A stretch of 64,000 nt of DNA, taken from Deinococcales bacterium (lineage in GTDB: Bacteria; Deinococcota; Deinococci; Deinococcales; JAAFIG01). A model generated the notes under the pieces. The model was not told the origin of the DNA, did no database searches, and was given only the letters and a program-made list of their open reading frames with translations. Positions 35,003 to 43,535 of the stretch are shown one piece after another. Position numbers and translations under genes: made by a program. The stretch is taken from NCBI GenBank assembly GCA_025359505.1, contig JANYHH010000028.1:1-64000 (forward strand). Reading direction: 5' to 3'. Position 1 is the stretch's first letter; every line of letters starts with the position of its first letter.

Positions 35003-35913
35003 GCGTACCTCACTCGAGGGTCGACCAGCCCGTACAGCGCGTCGGTCAGCAAGTTCAAGCCCAGCACCGTGCCGCTCGAGATCAAGGTGTACGCCAGAAT
35101 CAACGGGTAATCCAATCGCGTCAGCCCCTCGAGCGCGAGGCGGTTGATGCCGGGCAGCGCGAACAGCGTCTCAGAAATGACCGTACCAGACAGCAAGCTG
35201 CCCAGTTGCAAGCCCAGAATGGTGATGAATGGCAGCAATGCGTTCCTGAGCGCGTGACCGTACAAAATCGCACCCGAGGGCAAACCTTTGGCGCGGGCGG
35301 TGCGGATGAAATCCTCGGGCAGCACCTCGAGCAGACCAGCGCGGATGTAGCGCGTGAACAGCGCGACTCTGGGAATGCTCAAAGTCAACGCGGGCAAGAT
35401 GAAATGCGTCCAGTCGCTCGCACCCTGCGACGGCAGCACGCGCCACTGCACCGCGAAGACGAAAATCAACACGATGCCGATGAAGAACGTCGGGGCGCTG
35501 ACCGCGACGGCGCTGCCAGTCAGAATCGCACGCTCGAGCCTAGCGCCGTGGCGGGCGGCGGCGATCACGCCAAGCGGCACGCCGATCAGCAAGGAGAGCG
35601 TCAGCGACACGGCAACCAGCAACAGTGTTATCGGTAGGCGCTCGAGCAGCAGCGGCAAGGCAGGGCGGTCGAAGACGAAACTCTTGCCAAGGTTTCCCTC
35701 GAGTACGCCGATCAAGTAACGCCCGTAGCGCTCGAGCGGCGCGGCGTCGAGTCCCAAGCTCTGCTCGAGCGCCAGCCGTTCCTGTGATGTGGCGCTGTCA
35801 GACACCAGCAGCGAGATTGGATCGCCCGCGAGGTTGATGCCGACGAAGGTTAGCGTCAGAATCAACCACAGCGTCAGCAGCGTTTGACCGACTCGAGTGA
35901 GGAGGTACGTCAA
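34999..35913 (-). CDS. DppB-type ABC transporter permease
   Basis: Partner permease of 304 residues. N-terminal MTYLLTRVGQTLLTLWLILTLTF, then LLLERLPITLLLVAVSLTLS and the EAA loop RTARAKGLPSGAILYGHALRNALLP with GLQLGSLLSGTVISETLFALPG, the DppB signature. TTG 35913 overlaps the stop of the APH-like gene by a few bases, so it is translated from the same message as miaB. Confidence 0.93.
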   Translation of the reverse strand: MTYLLTRVGQTLLTLWLILTLTFVGINLAGDPISLLVSDSATSQERLALEQSLGLDAAPLERYGRYLIGVLEGNLGKSFVFDRPALPLLLERLPITLLLVAVSLTLSLLIGVPLGVIAAARHGARLERAILTGSAVAVSAPTFFIGIVLIFVFAVQWRVLPSQGASDWTHFILPALTLSIPRVALFTRYIRAGLLEVLPEDFIRTARAKGLPSGAILYGHALRNALLPFITILGLQLGSLLSGTVISETLFALPGINRLALEGLTRLDYPLILAYTLISSGTVLGLNLLTDALYGLVDPRVRYA

Positions 35914-36806
35914 AACTCGATGCCCTTGAGCGCGAGCCGCCGCAGATCATGCGACCAGCCCCACGATGCGTCCTCCAGCGACCACGACAAGCTCAGCAGC
36001 GCGTGCAGTTGGACGAAAGTTTGCAGCCGCTCGAGGTTCAGTGTTTGATGGCGCTCGTAGCCGCGTCTGAAACCCTCGAGATGGGTGGAGAGGTTGGGAA
36101 ACGGGCCAGCCTCGTCTCGAGACATCGCCCGCGCCACGTCGTACTCGGGCCACGCGAGTACAGGTTCATCAAAGTCAATCATCCAAACTTTCACACTGTC
36201 CCAGACGGCATTGGCGGGTCTGAAATCGCCGTGACAAGTCAGCATCTCGGACATCGGCAAGCCCTCGAGCCACGGTGTCAAACGCTGGTAGACCTCGAGC
36301 AGCTCGGCATCGTTTCGCACGGTCTGCTCAATCTTGCGCCAGAAGGTTCGCAAGCTAAAGCGCTCTGGCAGCATCGCGCCGCTCGAGGTCATCACGGCTC
36401 GAGGTTCGTAACCTGCGCTGGCTTTGTGCAGCCGACCTGCCGCCGCGCCCCACAGCTCAAGTTGAGTGTCGGTGATCGCGTCCCCGAGTGATTGCCCGTT
36501 GATCCCAGTCCAAACGGTCGCCAGCCAATCGCCATCGCGCTCGATCAAACAACCAGCATTCGACTCGAGCGCCCCCGACACATTCGCGCCGTTCGCCGCT
36601 AGCCACCGCGCCCAGTCCACGCCCGCCGCGACAAGTTCCATGTCCCGCAAATTCGAGCGAACCAAGCGCAAGTAATGCCCGCTGCTCAAGCGGTAGACGA
36701 GATTCGCACTGACACCCACGCGCTCGAGAACCGTGTCATCCCACAGACTCGCCGCTCGAGCCGCCGTGTCCTGCGGTAAATCCGCGAGGGTCTGCGCCCA
36801 AGTCAA
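35910..36806 (-). CDS. aminoglycoside-phosphotransferase-like kinase
   Basis: APH/choline-kinase fold protein, 298 residues. The catalytic loop CHGDFRPANAVW and the metal-binding VWMIDFDEP are intact. The N-terminal nucleotide loop is weak. Such proteins phosphorylate small molecules such as aminoglycosides, choline, homoserine or sugars; nothing here picks one. TTG 36806 overlaps the stop of the preceding membrane-protein gene. Third gene of the five-gene overlapping chain. Confidence 0.85.
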   Translation of the reverse strand: MTWAQTLADLPQDTAARAASLWDDTVLERVGVSANLVYRLSSGHYLRLVRSNLRDMELVAAGVDWARWLAANGANVSGALESNAGCLIERDGDWLATVWTGINGQSLGDAITDTQLELWGAAAGRLHKASAGYEPRAVMTSSGAMLPERFSLRTFWRKIEQTVRNDAELLEVYQRLTPWLEGLPMSEMLTCHGDFRPANAVWDSVKVWMIDFDEPVLAWPEYDVARAMSRDEAGPFPNLSTHLEGFRRGYERHQTLNLERLQTFVQLHALLSLSWSLEDASWGWSHDLRRLALKGIEF

Positions 36807-37213
36807 TGCTTCACCAACCGCCAGCGCCCTCCGCCCAAGTCAGCGGCTGACCCTCGAGCCTCGAGTTGCTTTAAAACCTCGAGCGCCGCTGACTGATCGA
36901 GCAATGTGGCATTGGTGATTTGCTCCACGGTCAACTCATTACCGTTGCGATACGCGAGGCGCAAAATCGCCCGCTCTCCCCTGTCCGAACGTGGGCTGTC
37001 CGTTTGCCGCGTTTCGATGCGCCTGAACAGCAAAAACGCGCCGAATCCCGCAGCGACCGCCACCAGCACCTCGAGCCACCACAGGCGGAAGCCGAAAGTC
37101 GTCATGCCCAGCAGTCTCGAGCCGATGATGCTCAGCACGCCTAGGCAGGCGTAACCAAAGCCGATGCCGAGCGCGATGGAGACCGCAATGGCTGGAATTC
37201 TCTGCATCATCAC
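36803..37213 (-). CDS. membrane protein with C-terminal winged-helix-like region
   Basis: A 136-residue protein I cannot name. Two membrane helices (about residues 6-28 and 42-63) are followed by a cytoplasmic part that reads like a winged helix: [57 protein letters not shown], with a helix-turn-helix and a wing. It could be a membrane-bound regulator. ATG 37213 overlaps the miaB stop and its own stop overlaps the APH-like start. Confidence 0.7.
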   Translation of the reverse strand: MMMQRIPAIAVSIALGIGFGYACLGVLSIIGSRLLGMTTFGFRLWWLEVLVAVAAGFGAFLLFRRIETRQTDSPRSDRGERAILRLAYRNGNELTVEQITNATLLDQSAALEVLKQLEARGSAADLGGGRWRLVKH

Positions 37214-38574
37214 CCCATTGACGCGCTCGAGGTTACGGGTGAGAACGGCTGCATCGGCGCGAAACTCACTTGCCGCACGGTTTGCGTGACCTCACCGAAC
37301 AGCATGTGCGGCGTGGCGTGCGTGATTTTGGCTTTGTAAATCCCCGCGATCGGCGCTTGACCCGCTGGCAGTAAAACCGTGTGATGCCCGCTCGAGTGCC
37401 CCTCCATGAACGACGGTTCATAAGCGGGCCCGCGCATCAGCACCTCGAATTCCTTGCCGACCAGCGCCGTGTTTTTCAGTTGCGACCAGTGTTTCTGACG
37501 CTCGATCAGGCGCTGCAAGCGTTCGACCTTGACCTCTTTGGGCAGGTCGTCAAAGTGTGCGTAGCTGGGCGTGCCGGGGCGGGCGCTGTAGAGGTACATG
37601 TAGGCTTGGTCGTAGCCAACCGCGTCGTACAGCTCCAAGGTCTGCTGAAAGTCACTTTCGGTCTCGCCCGCAAAGCCGACGATCAGATCGGTCGTGATGA
37701 AAACCTCGGGCATCACGCTTCGCATCCGTTCAATCCGCTCGAGATACCACTGAGCCGTGTACTCGCGCCCCATGCGTTTCAGCACGCGGTCACTGCCGCT
37801 CTGCACGGGCAGGTGAATGTACTTGCAGACATTGGCGGTCTGCGCGATCACGTCGATGATCTCGTCGGTGAAATCCATCGGGTGCGAAGTCGTGAACTTG
37901 ACTCGAGGAATGCCGCTGCGCCCCACGCGACGCAGCAACTCGGCGAAGCTCGGAAAACCAGCGCGGTCAAGTCCGTAAGAGTTGACGTTCTGCCCCAGCA
38001 AATTCACCTCGAGCGATCCCGCCGCGACGATTCCCTCGAGTTCTTTGAGGATGTCGTCAGGATCGCGGCTGACCTGCGGGCCACGCGTTTGCGGCACGAT
38101 GCAATACGTGCAGTGATGATCGCAACCGCGCTGAATCGTCAGCATCGCACTCAACCTGCCCTGCGGTGGCGGCGCGATGAAGCTGTTGATGTCGTCCTTG
38201 AACGCCAGATTCCAGAATTTGCCGTTGCCCTCGAGCGCCCGCCCAATGTCCAGCAAGGCTCCGGGCCCAAGCAGCACGTCGACCTCGTACTTCTTGGCGA
38301 TCTGCTGCCCTTCTTCTAACTGCGCCAAACAGCCCATCATCCCGAGCATCAAGCCCTTCGAGTGCTTGAGTTTACGCAGATCCCCAAAAACGGATTTGAC
38401 CTTATCGACCGGCTTGCCGCGCACCGCGCAGGTGTTGACCAGCACGAAATCAGCCTCGTCGACGCTTCGCACCATCTCAGCACCCAGCGCCACGAGCTGC
38501 GACTCCACCAGATGCGAGTCGTACTCGTTCATCTGGCAGCCGTGAGTAATCATGTGAACACGCGTAAAAACCAC
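37210..38574 (-). CDS. miaB: tRNA-2-methylthio-N6-dimethylallyladenosine synthase MiaB
   Basis: Radical-SAM methylthiotransferase that adds a methylthio group to i6A37 of tRNAs. N-terminal UPF0004 cluster cysteines are in [21 protein letters not shown] and MMGCLAQ; the radical-SAM CxxxCxxC is [18 protein letters not shown]-type domain ends the protein. I chose GTG 38574 (454 residues): a TAAAAT box at 38589-38594 lies inside the longer frame that begins at 38661, so the upstream 29 codons are probably not translated; ATG 38553 is another option. First gene of the miaB-membrane protein-APH-dppB-dppC chain. Confidence 0.93.
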   Translation of the reverse strand: MVFTRVHMITHGCQMNEYDSHLVESQLVALGAEMVRSVDEADFVLVNTCAVRGKPVDKVKSVFGDLRKLKHSKGLMLGMMGCLAQLEEGQQIAKKYEVDVLLGPGALLDIGRALEGNGKFWNLAFKDDINSFIAPPPQGRLSAMLTIQRGCDHHCTYCIVPQTRGPQVSRDPDDILKELEGIVAAGSLEVNLLGQNVNSYGLDRAGFPSFAELLRRVGRSGIPRVKFTTSHPMDFTDEIIDVIAQTANVCKYIHLPVQSGSDRVLKRMGREYTAQWYLERIERMRSVMPEVFITTDLIVGFAGETESDFQQTLELYDAVGYDQAYMYLYSARPGTPSYAHFDDLPKEVKVERLQRLIERQKHWSQLKNTALVGKEFEVLMRGPAYEPSFMEGHSSGHHTVLLPAGQAPIAGIYKAKITHATPHMLFGEVTQTVRQVSFAPMQPFSPVTSSASMG

Positions 38575-38649
38575 CTGCCTCGAAGGGTATTTTACGCCCT
38601 CGAGCTGGGCGTGACATCCCGAGGCTCGAGGGGGGATGAGGCTGCGTGC

Positions 38650-38655
38650 TAAACT
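38650..38655 (+). promoter_or_regulatory. -10 box of the Doc antitoxin gene
   Basis: TAAACT six bases before ATG 38662 (leaderless). Confidence 0.45.
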
Positions 38656-38661
38656 GCTCAT

Positions 38662-38850
38662 ATGACGGCAATTCGCAAACCCACAAGCGAAAAAACGGGC
38701 GCACCAACATCGGCAAAGAAACCCGCTCGTAAAGCGGTGCGTAAAAACGTTAAAAGCGAGTCTCCGACATCATGGGCTGATGCTCGCAAAATGATGGGAG
38801 ATTTGATTAAACAAAACTCCAAAGCGCTGAAAAAACTAGCGAGGCTGTGA
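38662..38850 (+). CDS. putative antitoxin of the decayed Doc locus
   Basis: A 62-residue very basic protein ([16 protein letters not shown]) with a C-terminal helix ([26 protein letters not shown]). I do not recognise a Phd domain, but its size, its position and the TGA directly followed by the toxin GTG suggest an antitoxin. If the toxin is dead, the gene may be drifting. Confidence 0.55.
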   Translation: MTAIRKPTSEKTGAPTSAKKPARKAVRKNVKSESPTSWADARKMMGDLIKQNSKALKKLARL

Positions 38851-39297
38851 GTGAACGACCCGACTTCCAACCGCGCTGATTTCCGGCATCGCGGGATGAA
38901 GTTTCCGACGGTGCGAGCTGTGAACGAGTTGCACGATGGCATTCTGCTCTAAAGCAGCGGCTTGGCAGGCGTGAAGAACGCGGGATTGCTCGAGAGCGCC
39001 GTGCGTAAAGTTGTCGTCACCGCAGGAGGTGAGGACGCTTACGCGGGGCTGTACTGTAAAGCCGCCGCCGTTGGATTCAGCATCATTCAGAATCAGGTGT
39101 TTAACGACGCCAATAAACGCACTGGCCTGTTGACCATGCTCTACATCTTGCGTTTGAACGGCGTGCGCGTCAAACCATCCGAGGACGCCTCGAGTACATT
39201 GGCGATTCTGATTGCGACGGGGCATCTGAACATTGATGGCATCAGAGCGGCATTGCTGCACTGGGCGGGCGAAAACCCGAGCAGCACGACACTTTAA
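38851..39297 (+). pseudogene. Doc-family (Fic fold) toxin, interrupted by a stop codon
   Basis: Doc toxins phosphorylate elongation factor Tu. Translated from GTG 38851, the frame reads through HDGILL and meets TAA at 38950-38952, then continues in the same frame as SSGLAGVKNAGLLESAVRK, matching the conserved Doc region GLPGVR...LLESA. The Fic motif, normally HxFxDANKR, is here QVFNDANKRTG, with the catalytic His replaced by Gln. The stop and the missing His together point to an inactive toxin. A shortened protein could start at TTG 38962. Confidence 0.75.
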
Positions 39298-39335
39298 GGT
39301 TCAAGCGCTGTAATCCTCGAGCGTTGGCTCACACA

Positions 39336-40277
39336 TCACGCCGCTTTTTTCTTCGGTTTCTTCACGCCCGCGATCTCTAATGTATACGCGCACGGCGCGG
39401 GTTTGTGCGTGACGATCAGCTCGTGCAATAAGTCAACGGGCACGACCGTGCCTTCGGGCGGGTTGATGCGAACTTTGAAGGTGAACGGTTGCTTATCGTC
39501 GGTCGTGATCTGCGGCGTCAAACCCGTACACAACTCAATTGCTCGAGACAACCCATATTCAGTGCCGCGCCAACGCACCAAATCCATCGCCTCGAGCAAA
39601 ACCCGTCTACGCCGCGCTTCGGGCCAGTGTGCGGGCGCGGGGAAGCCCAGCCACTGACTGATCGGCGCGAGCATCTGCACGGGCGCAGTGCGCGGGTCAA
39701 AATACATGGCGATGTGATCCTGCCGCCACTCGAGCGGCTCCCAGATCGTTTCAAAGATCATTAAAAAACGGTGCAAGAAGTCCGTGCCGTGGAAAATCGC
39801 GGGCAGGTCGCGCATGTACAGCGCACCGGGCCCCTTGGCTTTCGGGGCTGGGTACAGCGCAATCGCGGGCGGGAGCGGCGCGGCCGCGGGCGGCGGCGTG
39901 TAAGGTTCTTCTGGCAGTTCCGCCTCGAGTTCAGCTTTGGGGAGCGGCTGAAGCTCCTTGACGTTTGGTGTGCCCTCGCCCGGCTCGTAACTGAGCACGT
40001 AAGGCCCAATCTGGATCGGTAATCCGGGCAGCAGCGGATACGGGCGGTCTGGCTCGAGCTTGTTGCCCGCGACGAACGTGCCTTTTTCGCTGGATAAATC
40101 AACGATCACCGGGCCAGTGGGCGTCATGCTGATCTCGGCGTGTTTGCGGCTGACGCCGGGTAAGCCGAGCGGCAGGTTGTTCTCAGCGCTTCTCCCAATG
40201 GTCAGCACGTCCTCTAAGGCTGTGGTGAACACGACTTGACCCTGAAATTGCACGATGATCTGCGCGGGCTTCGCCAC
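39336..40277 (-). CDS. eCIS baseplate protein: FHA domain fused to P2 gpI-like tail protein
   Basis: A 313-residue fusion. The N-terminal forkhead-associated domain (TIGRSAENNLPLGLPGVSRKHAEISM, about residues 25-55) binds phosphothreonine peptides; a proline-rich linker (TPPPAAAPLPPAIALYPAP) follows; the C-terminal part (ALYMRDLPAIFHGTDFLHRFLMIFETIWEPLEWRQDHIAMYFDPRTAPVQML...WLGFP) matches the gpI-type phage tail protein, equivalent to Afp12. Start is GTG 40277, eight bases after GGAGG; a TTG five codons upstream lies before that site. Last gene of the eCIS cluster. An FHA domain in this position suggests phospho-dependent control of assembly or docking. Confidence 0.85.
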   Translation of the reverse strand: MAKPAQIIVQFQGQVVFTTALEDVLTIGRSAENNLPLGLPGVSRKHAEISMTPTGPVIVDLSSEKGTFVAGNKLEPDRPYPLLPGLPIQIGPYVLSYEPGEGTPNVKELQPLPKAELEAELPEEPYTPPPAAAPLPPAIALYPAPKAKGPGALYMRDLPAIFHGTDFLHRFLMIFETIWEPLEWRQDHIAMYFDPRTAPVQMLAPISQWLGFPAPAHWPEARRRRVLLEAMDLVRWRGTEYGLSRAIELCTGLTPQITTDDKQPFTFKVRINPPEGTVVPVDLLHELIVTHKPAPCAYTLEIAGVKKPKKKAA

Positions 40278-40353
40278 GTTTAGCGCCTCCAATCAGATAG
40301 CTCGAGGTCACATTTTTGATGCTGACATTGCCTCGAGCCTCGAGTCCGTCTCA

Positions 40354-42366
40354 TCAGCCCGCCTCGCCGCGAATCACGGCGCGGACGCGGTGCGTTTCGC
40401 TGGCTAAAAGTGCGCCCGGCGCGACCTCAAGGTGGCTGGGGACGGGACGCGGCGGTTGGTTGCTGCCGGGATCGCTGACGCCCACGCGCACCTCTTCGAC
40501 GTACTCGACGCCTTCGATCCGTTGCAGAATCGCCACAAGTTCGGGTTGGTGCAGGTCGCGCCCGAACGGGTAGCCCAGTCCGCGTGGGCCACCGTTGTAG
40601 GGATTGAGGAATTTGTACAGCGCAGCCTCGGCTTTGGCTTCTATGGCGACCAATACTTCAGGGTCAGTGCCGACGGGCACGCGCAGCTTGGCTTCGACCG
40701 ACACGAAGATTAATTGCGGGCCGCGCACCTCTAAAGACGTGCCGACCAAGATGCGGCTTTTTAAGAGTTCAAAAACCTCAGCCCTCGTCTCGGCGCTGAG
40801 CGTCATCGCCTCGAGCGGCACGCGACCTGATGTTTTATCGGTGCTGGGCAGCACGATCAGCGCTACAGCGCCGGGCTTCGGGGCATTTGGGACGGGCAGA
40901 CCAGCGTTGCCCGGTGCGAAGCAGTACGCCCGTGCCACACCGGGGACTCGAGTCGCCATCGTCTCGTAATCATCAGCGGCGACGGCTCTCGTGCGGGTGC
41001 GGAGGTGTTGCGGCGCTCTGAGTTTCGCGTCGTCCAAATTTTGCGCGTCGCGCCCACCAATCGCTTCGGAGCGATTGATGACCCTCGCCACGAACGGGAT
41101 GCTGCTTTTCAAAACGCTCAATGCGCCGCGTGGCACATTGCCGATTACGCCGCCACCGAACTGGTAGCGGGAGAACCGCAGATGAGCGCCTTTCGCGGGA
41201 ATCGCGCCGAAGGTGTACACGTTGCCGTCCGGTTGCGGCAGCGTCGGCGCAAGCGTGATCGTCCCCTCAAGCGCGTCCAGTGTGTAGTGCTTGTCGTCGC
41301 GCCCGGAATCGGCGAAGTCACTGACCTCGCGCCACGGCTCACTCGCGCCGCCCGCTTCGACGGTCAGGAAATCGCGCTCTGGATCGCGGGACAACAGCGG
41401 CGCGTTCAGCAACTTGAAGCGCTGCCCCGGCGTGGCTTCGCTCAGGCCCAGCAGCTCGTTCTGCACGGTGATCGCGTGTCGCGCCCCGACCGTGCCACCG
41501 CGAGACTCGATCGTGAGTTTCTCCAACTCTGGCGACACGCGGTAGCCCATCTGGGCTTGCGCCTCGGTTAAACGCACGCGCAGCCAGTACGCCTCGAGAT
41601 TCTGAAAAGCACGGCTTTGCATCTGCGGCAGGTGCAGGATCACCTCGCCGCTCTGGTTGAAACCGCCCGTACCGTCGTACTCCAAGTCGCAACCGACCCA
41701 CTGGGTGGTCACGCCCTGCCAGACCTCCCAGCGCAGCGGCGGATTGGTCGGGTCGACGCCCGCGCCGCCCGCGACTTCGCAGGTTAAGAGCAGCGCCAAG
41801 ACGTGAAAACTGTGGTCTTTTTCCAAAGCAAGGTAGAAGGCATCCCCGGATTGCGGCGGCGTGGTGAACAAAGTCAAGCGCTGGCCCGGCAGCTCCAAAC
41901 GCTTTAAGTCGTGGCGCAGCCACGGCGCGTCACGCGACTGGGCCGCGCCGCGTGTGAACGCGCCGAGCAGCGTCGGCGGGCGGATCGTCAGCAGCTTTTC
42001 CGTACTGAAGGTGATCGCTTGACTGGTTTCGGTACGCACCGTGGCGACCTCTGTGCCTTCAGCGATCAGCAGATCCGTACCTTGGGCTTTGGAGAGGTAA
42101 AACGTCATCGGCGCAATCGCCGCTCTGGGCGGCTCGAGGGTCACGCCCATCAATTCCAGAAACTTGGTGTACATTTTGTCCGGCACTTGATTGACGCGGT
42201 ACAGCAGCAGATCGGTCATCCACGCGAACAGTTCGATCAATGCCACGCCCGGATCGGAGACGTTGTGATCCGTCCACTCAGGAGTGAATTGCGGGATCAT
42301 GCGCTTAGCTTGATCGACGATATCTTGGAATTTGCGGTCGTCCAAATTGATGTCTGGCAGTGCCAT
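40354..42366 (-). CDS. eCIS baseplate assembly protein J-like (Afp11-like)
   Basis: A 670-residue baseplate wedge protein. It starts MALPDINLDDRKFQDIVDQAKRMIPQFTPEWTDHNVSDPGVALIELFAWMTDLLLYRVNQVPDKMY, the conserved opening of the gpJ-like family of contractile systems. The middle is long and beta-rich; the end (APQHLRTRTRAVAADDYETMATRVPGVARAYCF) carries the second conserved block. It forms the outer baseplate ring with the gp25 and gpI-like proteins. GAGG lies 13 bases before ATG 42366. Confidence 0.9.
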   Translation of the reverse strand: MALPDINLDDRKFQDIVDQAKRMIPQFTPEWTDHNVSDPGVALIELFAWMTDLLLYRVNQVPDKMYTKFLELMGVTLEPPRAAIAPMTFYLSKAQGTDLLIAEGTEVATVRTETSQAITFSTEKLLTIRPPTLLGAFTRGAAQSRDAPWLRHDLKRLELPGQRLTLFTTPPQSGDAFYLALEKDHSFHVLALLLTCEVAGGAGVDPTNPPLRWEVWQGVTTQWVGCDLEYDGTGGFNQSGEVILHLPQMQSRAFQNLEAYWLRVRLTEAQAQMGYRVSPELEKLTIESRGGTVGARHAITVQNELLGLSEATPGQRFKLLNAPLLSRDPERDFLTVEAGGASEPWREVSDFADSGRDDKHYTLDALEGTITLAPTLPQPDGNVYTFGAIPAKGAHLRFSRYQFGGGVIGNVPRGALSVLKSSIPFVARVINRSEAIGGRDAQNLDDAKLRAPQHLRTRTRAVAADDYETMATRVPGVARAYCFAPGNAGLPVPNAPKPGAVALIVLPSTDKTSGRVPLEAMTLSAETRAEVFELLKSRILVGTSLEVRGPQLIFVSVEAKLRVPVGTDPEVLVAIEAKAEAALYKFLNPYNGGPRGLGYPFGRDLHQPELVAILQRIEGVEYVEEVRVGVSDPGSNQPPRPVPSHLEVAPGALLASETHRVRAVIRGEAG

Positions 42367-42510
42367 GGTGTCTGTTCCTCGTTTCTGCGTGCGGACTCGA
42401 GCGGGAAAAAGTGCGTTCTCGAGCTTTGTTTTGAGCTTCTGGCTTCACCTCGAGCACTTTGCTCTCTGCGGTCTGCCCTCTGCGGTCTGCCCTCCGCCCT
42501 CTGCTTGCCT

Positions 42511-42906
42511 TCACTCCCCCGGAATGCGGTAGAACGGATAGACCAACGTGCGCTTATCTAACGTCGCTTTGACGCGGTAATCGACGTGGACATCCATGCG
42601 CTCGGTGTTGCCTTCGCTCGGACGGGCGGTGACGTTCAGCACGGTAATGCGCGGCTCCCAGAAGCGCAGCGCTTCCTCGACGTAGTATTCAGCCATGCCC
42701 CACGTGTTGGCGTCGTTCGGCGCGAAGATCAATTCGTGAATCTGGCAACCGAATTCTGGACGCATCACGCGCTGACCTTTTGGGGTCAGCAAAATCATCA
42801 TAATAGCCTGCTCAATATCCGTGACCTGCCGCGCCAAGCCAATCCGCCCTCTGGCATCGACACCGATTGGGAACGCCCAGCCCACCCCGAGAAAATCGCT
42901 GCTCAT
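42511..42906 (-). CDS. eCIS gp25-like baseplate wedge protein (Afp9-like)
   Basis: A 131-residue GPW/gp25 lysozyme-like fold protein: GWAFPIGVDARGRIGLARQVTDIEQAIMMILLTPKGQRVMRPEFGCQIHELIF is the family core. It joins the inner baseplate to the sheath. GGGAG precedes ATG 42906 with good spacing. It lies between the PAAR and the J-like genes. Confidence 0.95.
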   Translation of the reverse strand: MSSDFLGVGWAFPIGVDARGRIGLARQVTDIEQAIMMILLTPKGQRVMRPEFGCQIHELIFAPNDANTWGMAEYYVEEALRFWEPRITVLNVTARPSEGNTERMDVHVDYRVKATLDKRTLVYPFYRIPGE

Positions 42907-43018
42907 AGGTAGCTCCCAGCCAACACTTTGACTTTTTCGAGATCACAGTGACGACAGCTCGAGGCTGTTCTGCTCGAGGCTGTGTAGCGAGGCACATTGA
43001 ATCTTGAGATCTGCATGT

Positions 43019-43330
43019 TCATCCCCCGATCAGTACGGTAAAACAGCCCAGCACAATCGACCCGCCGTGCGCGGTCATGTCCCCCATCCGAGCGGCCGGC
43101 TTGCCGCCGATCATTACGGTCGCGCTGCCCATGACGATCGAGTCTGGCGGGCCAACACACGTCAACATATCCCCCAAGCACGCGGCGGGTAGCCCACCAA
43201 TCAGCACCGTCGAGCAGCCCGGCGGCAGAATCGGCCCGCCCACGTGCGGCACGATCCCCGTCACCATCGGGCAGACGTGCATGTCACCAACTCGAGCGGC
43301 TGGTTGACTCACTGGTCGAACCTCGGGCAT
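43019..43330 (-). CDS. PAAR-repeat spike-tip protein (Afp10-like)
   Basis: A 103-residue PAAR protein that caps the spike and sharpens it. It has three repeats of the motif PAARVGDMHVCP, PAACLGDMLTC and PAARMGDMTAHGG, each followed by a glycine-rich VLIGG turn. No C-terminal effector is attached, so it is a plain tip. The frame is open to 43420, but ATG 43330 fits the family start; a ribosome binding site (GGAGA) is 19 bases upstream, so the start is uncertain. Confidence 0.88.
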   Translation of the reverse strand: MPEVRPVSQPAARVGDMHVCPMVTGIVPHVGGPILPPGCSTVLIGGLPAACLGDMLTCVGPPDSIVMGSATVMIGGKPAARMGDMTAHGGSIVLGCFTVLIGG

Positions 43331-43535
43331 TGGGTTGTTTTCATGGGTCTCCTCGAGTTGCTTCGCGCTTAGGGCGGTTTGCAAATACGTTGTCGCACTT
43401 CTTGACCCTGAAAGCAGCACCTGACGGGCTTGGGTCGCTTCGTGCTCTCACTCCATTGCAAACCGCTGAGTTGTTTCCACTCGGTTTCCTCGAAAATGGT
43501 TGACATCAACCCCGTCAACCATTTTGAAATTTGCC

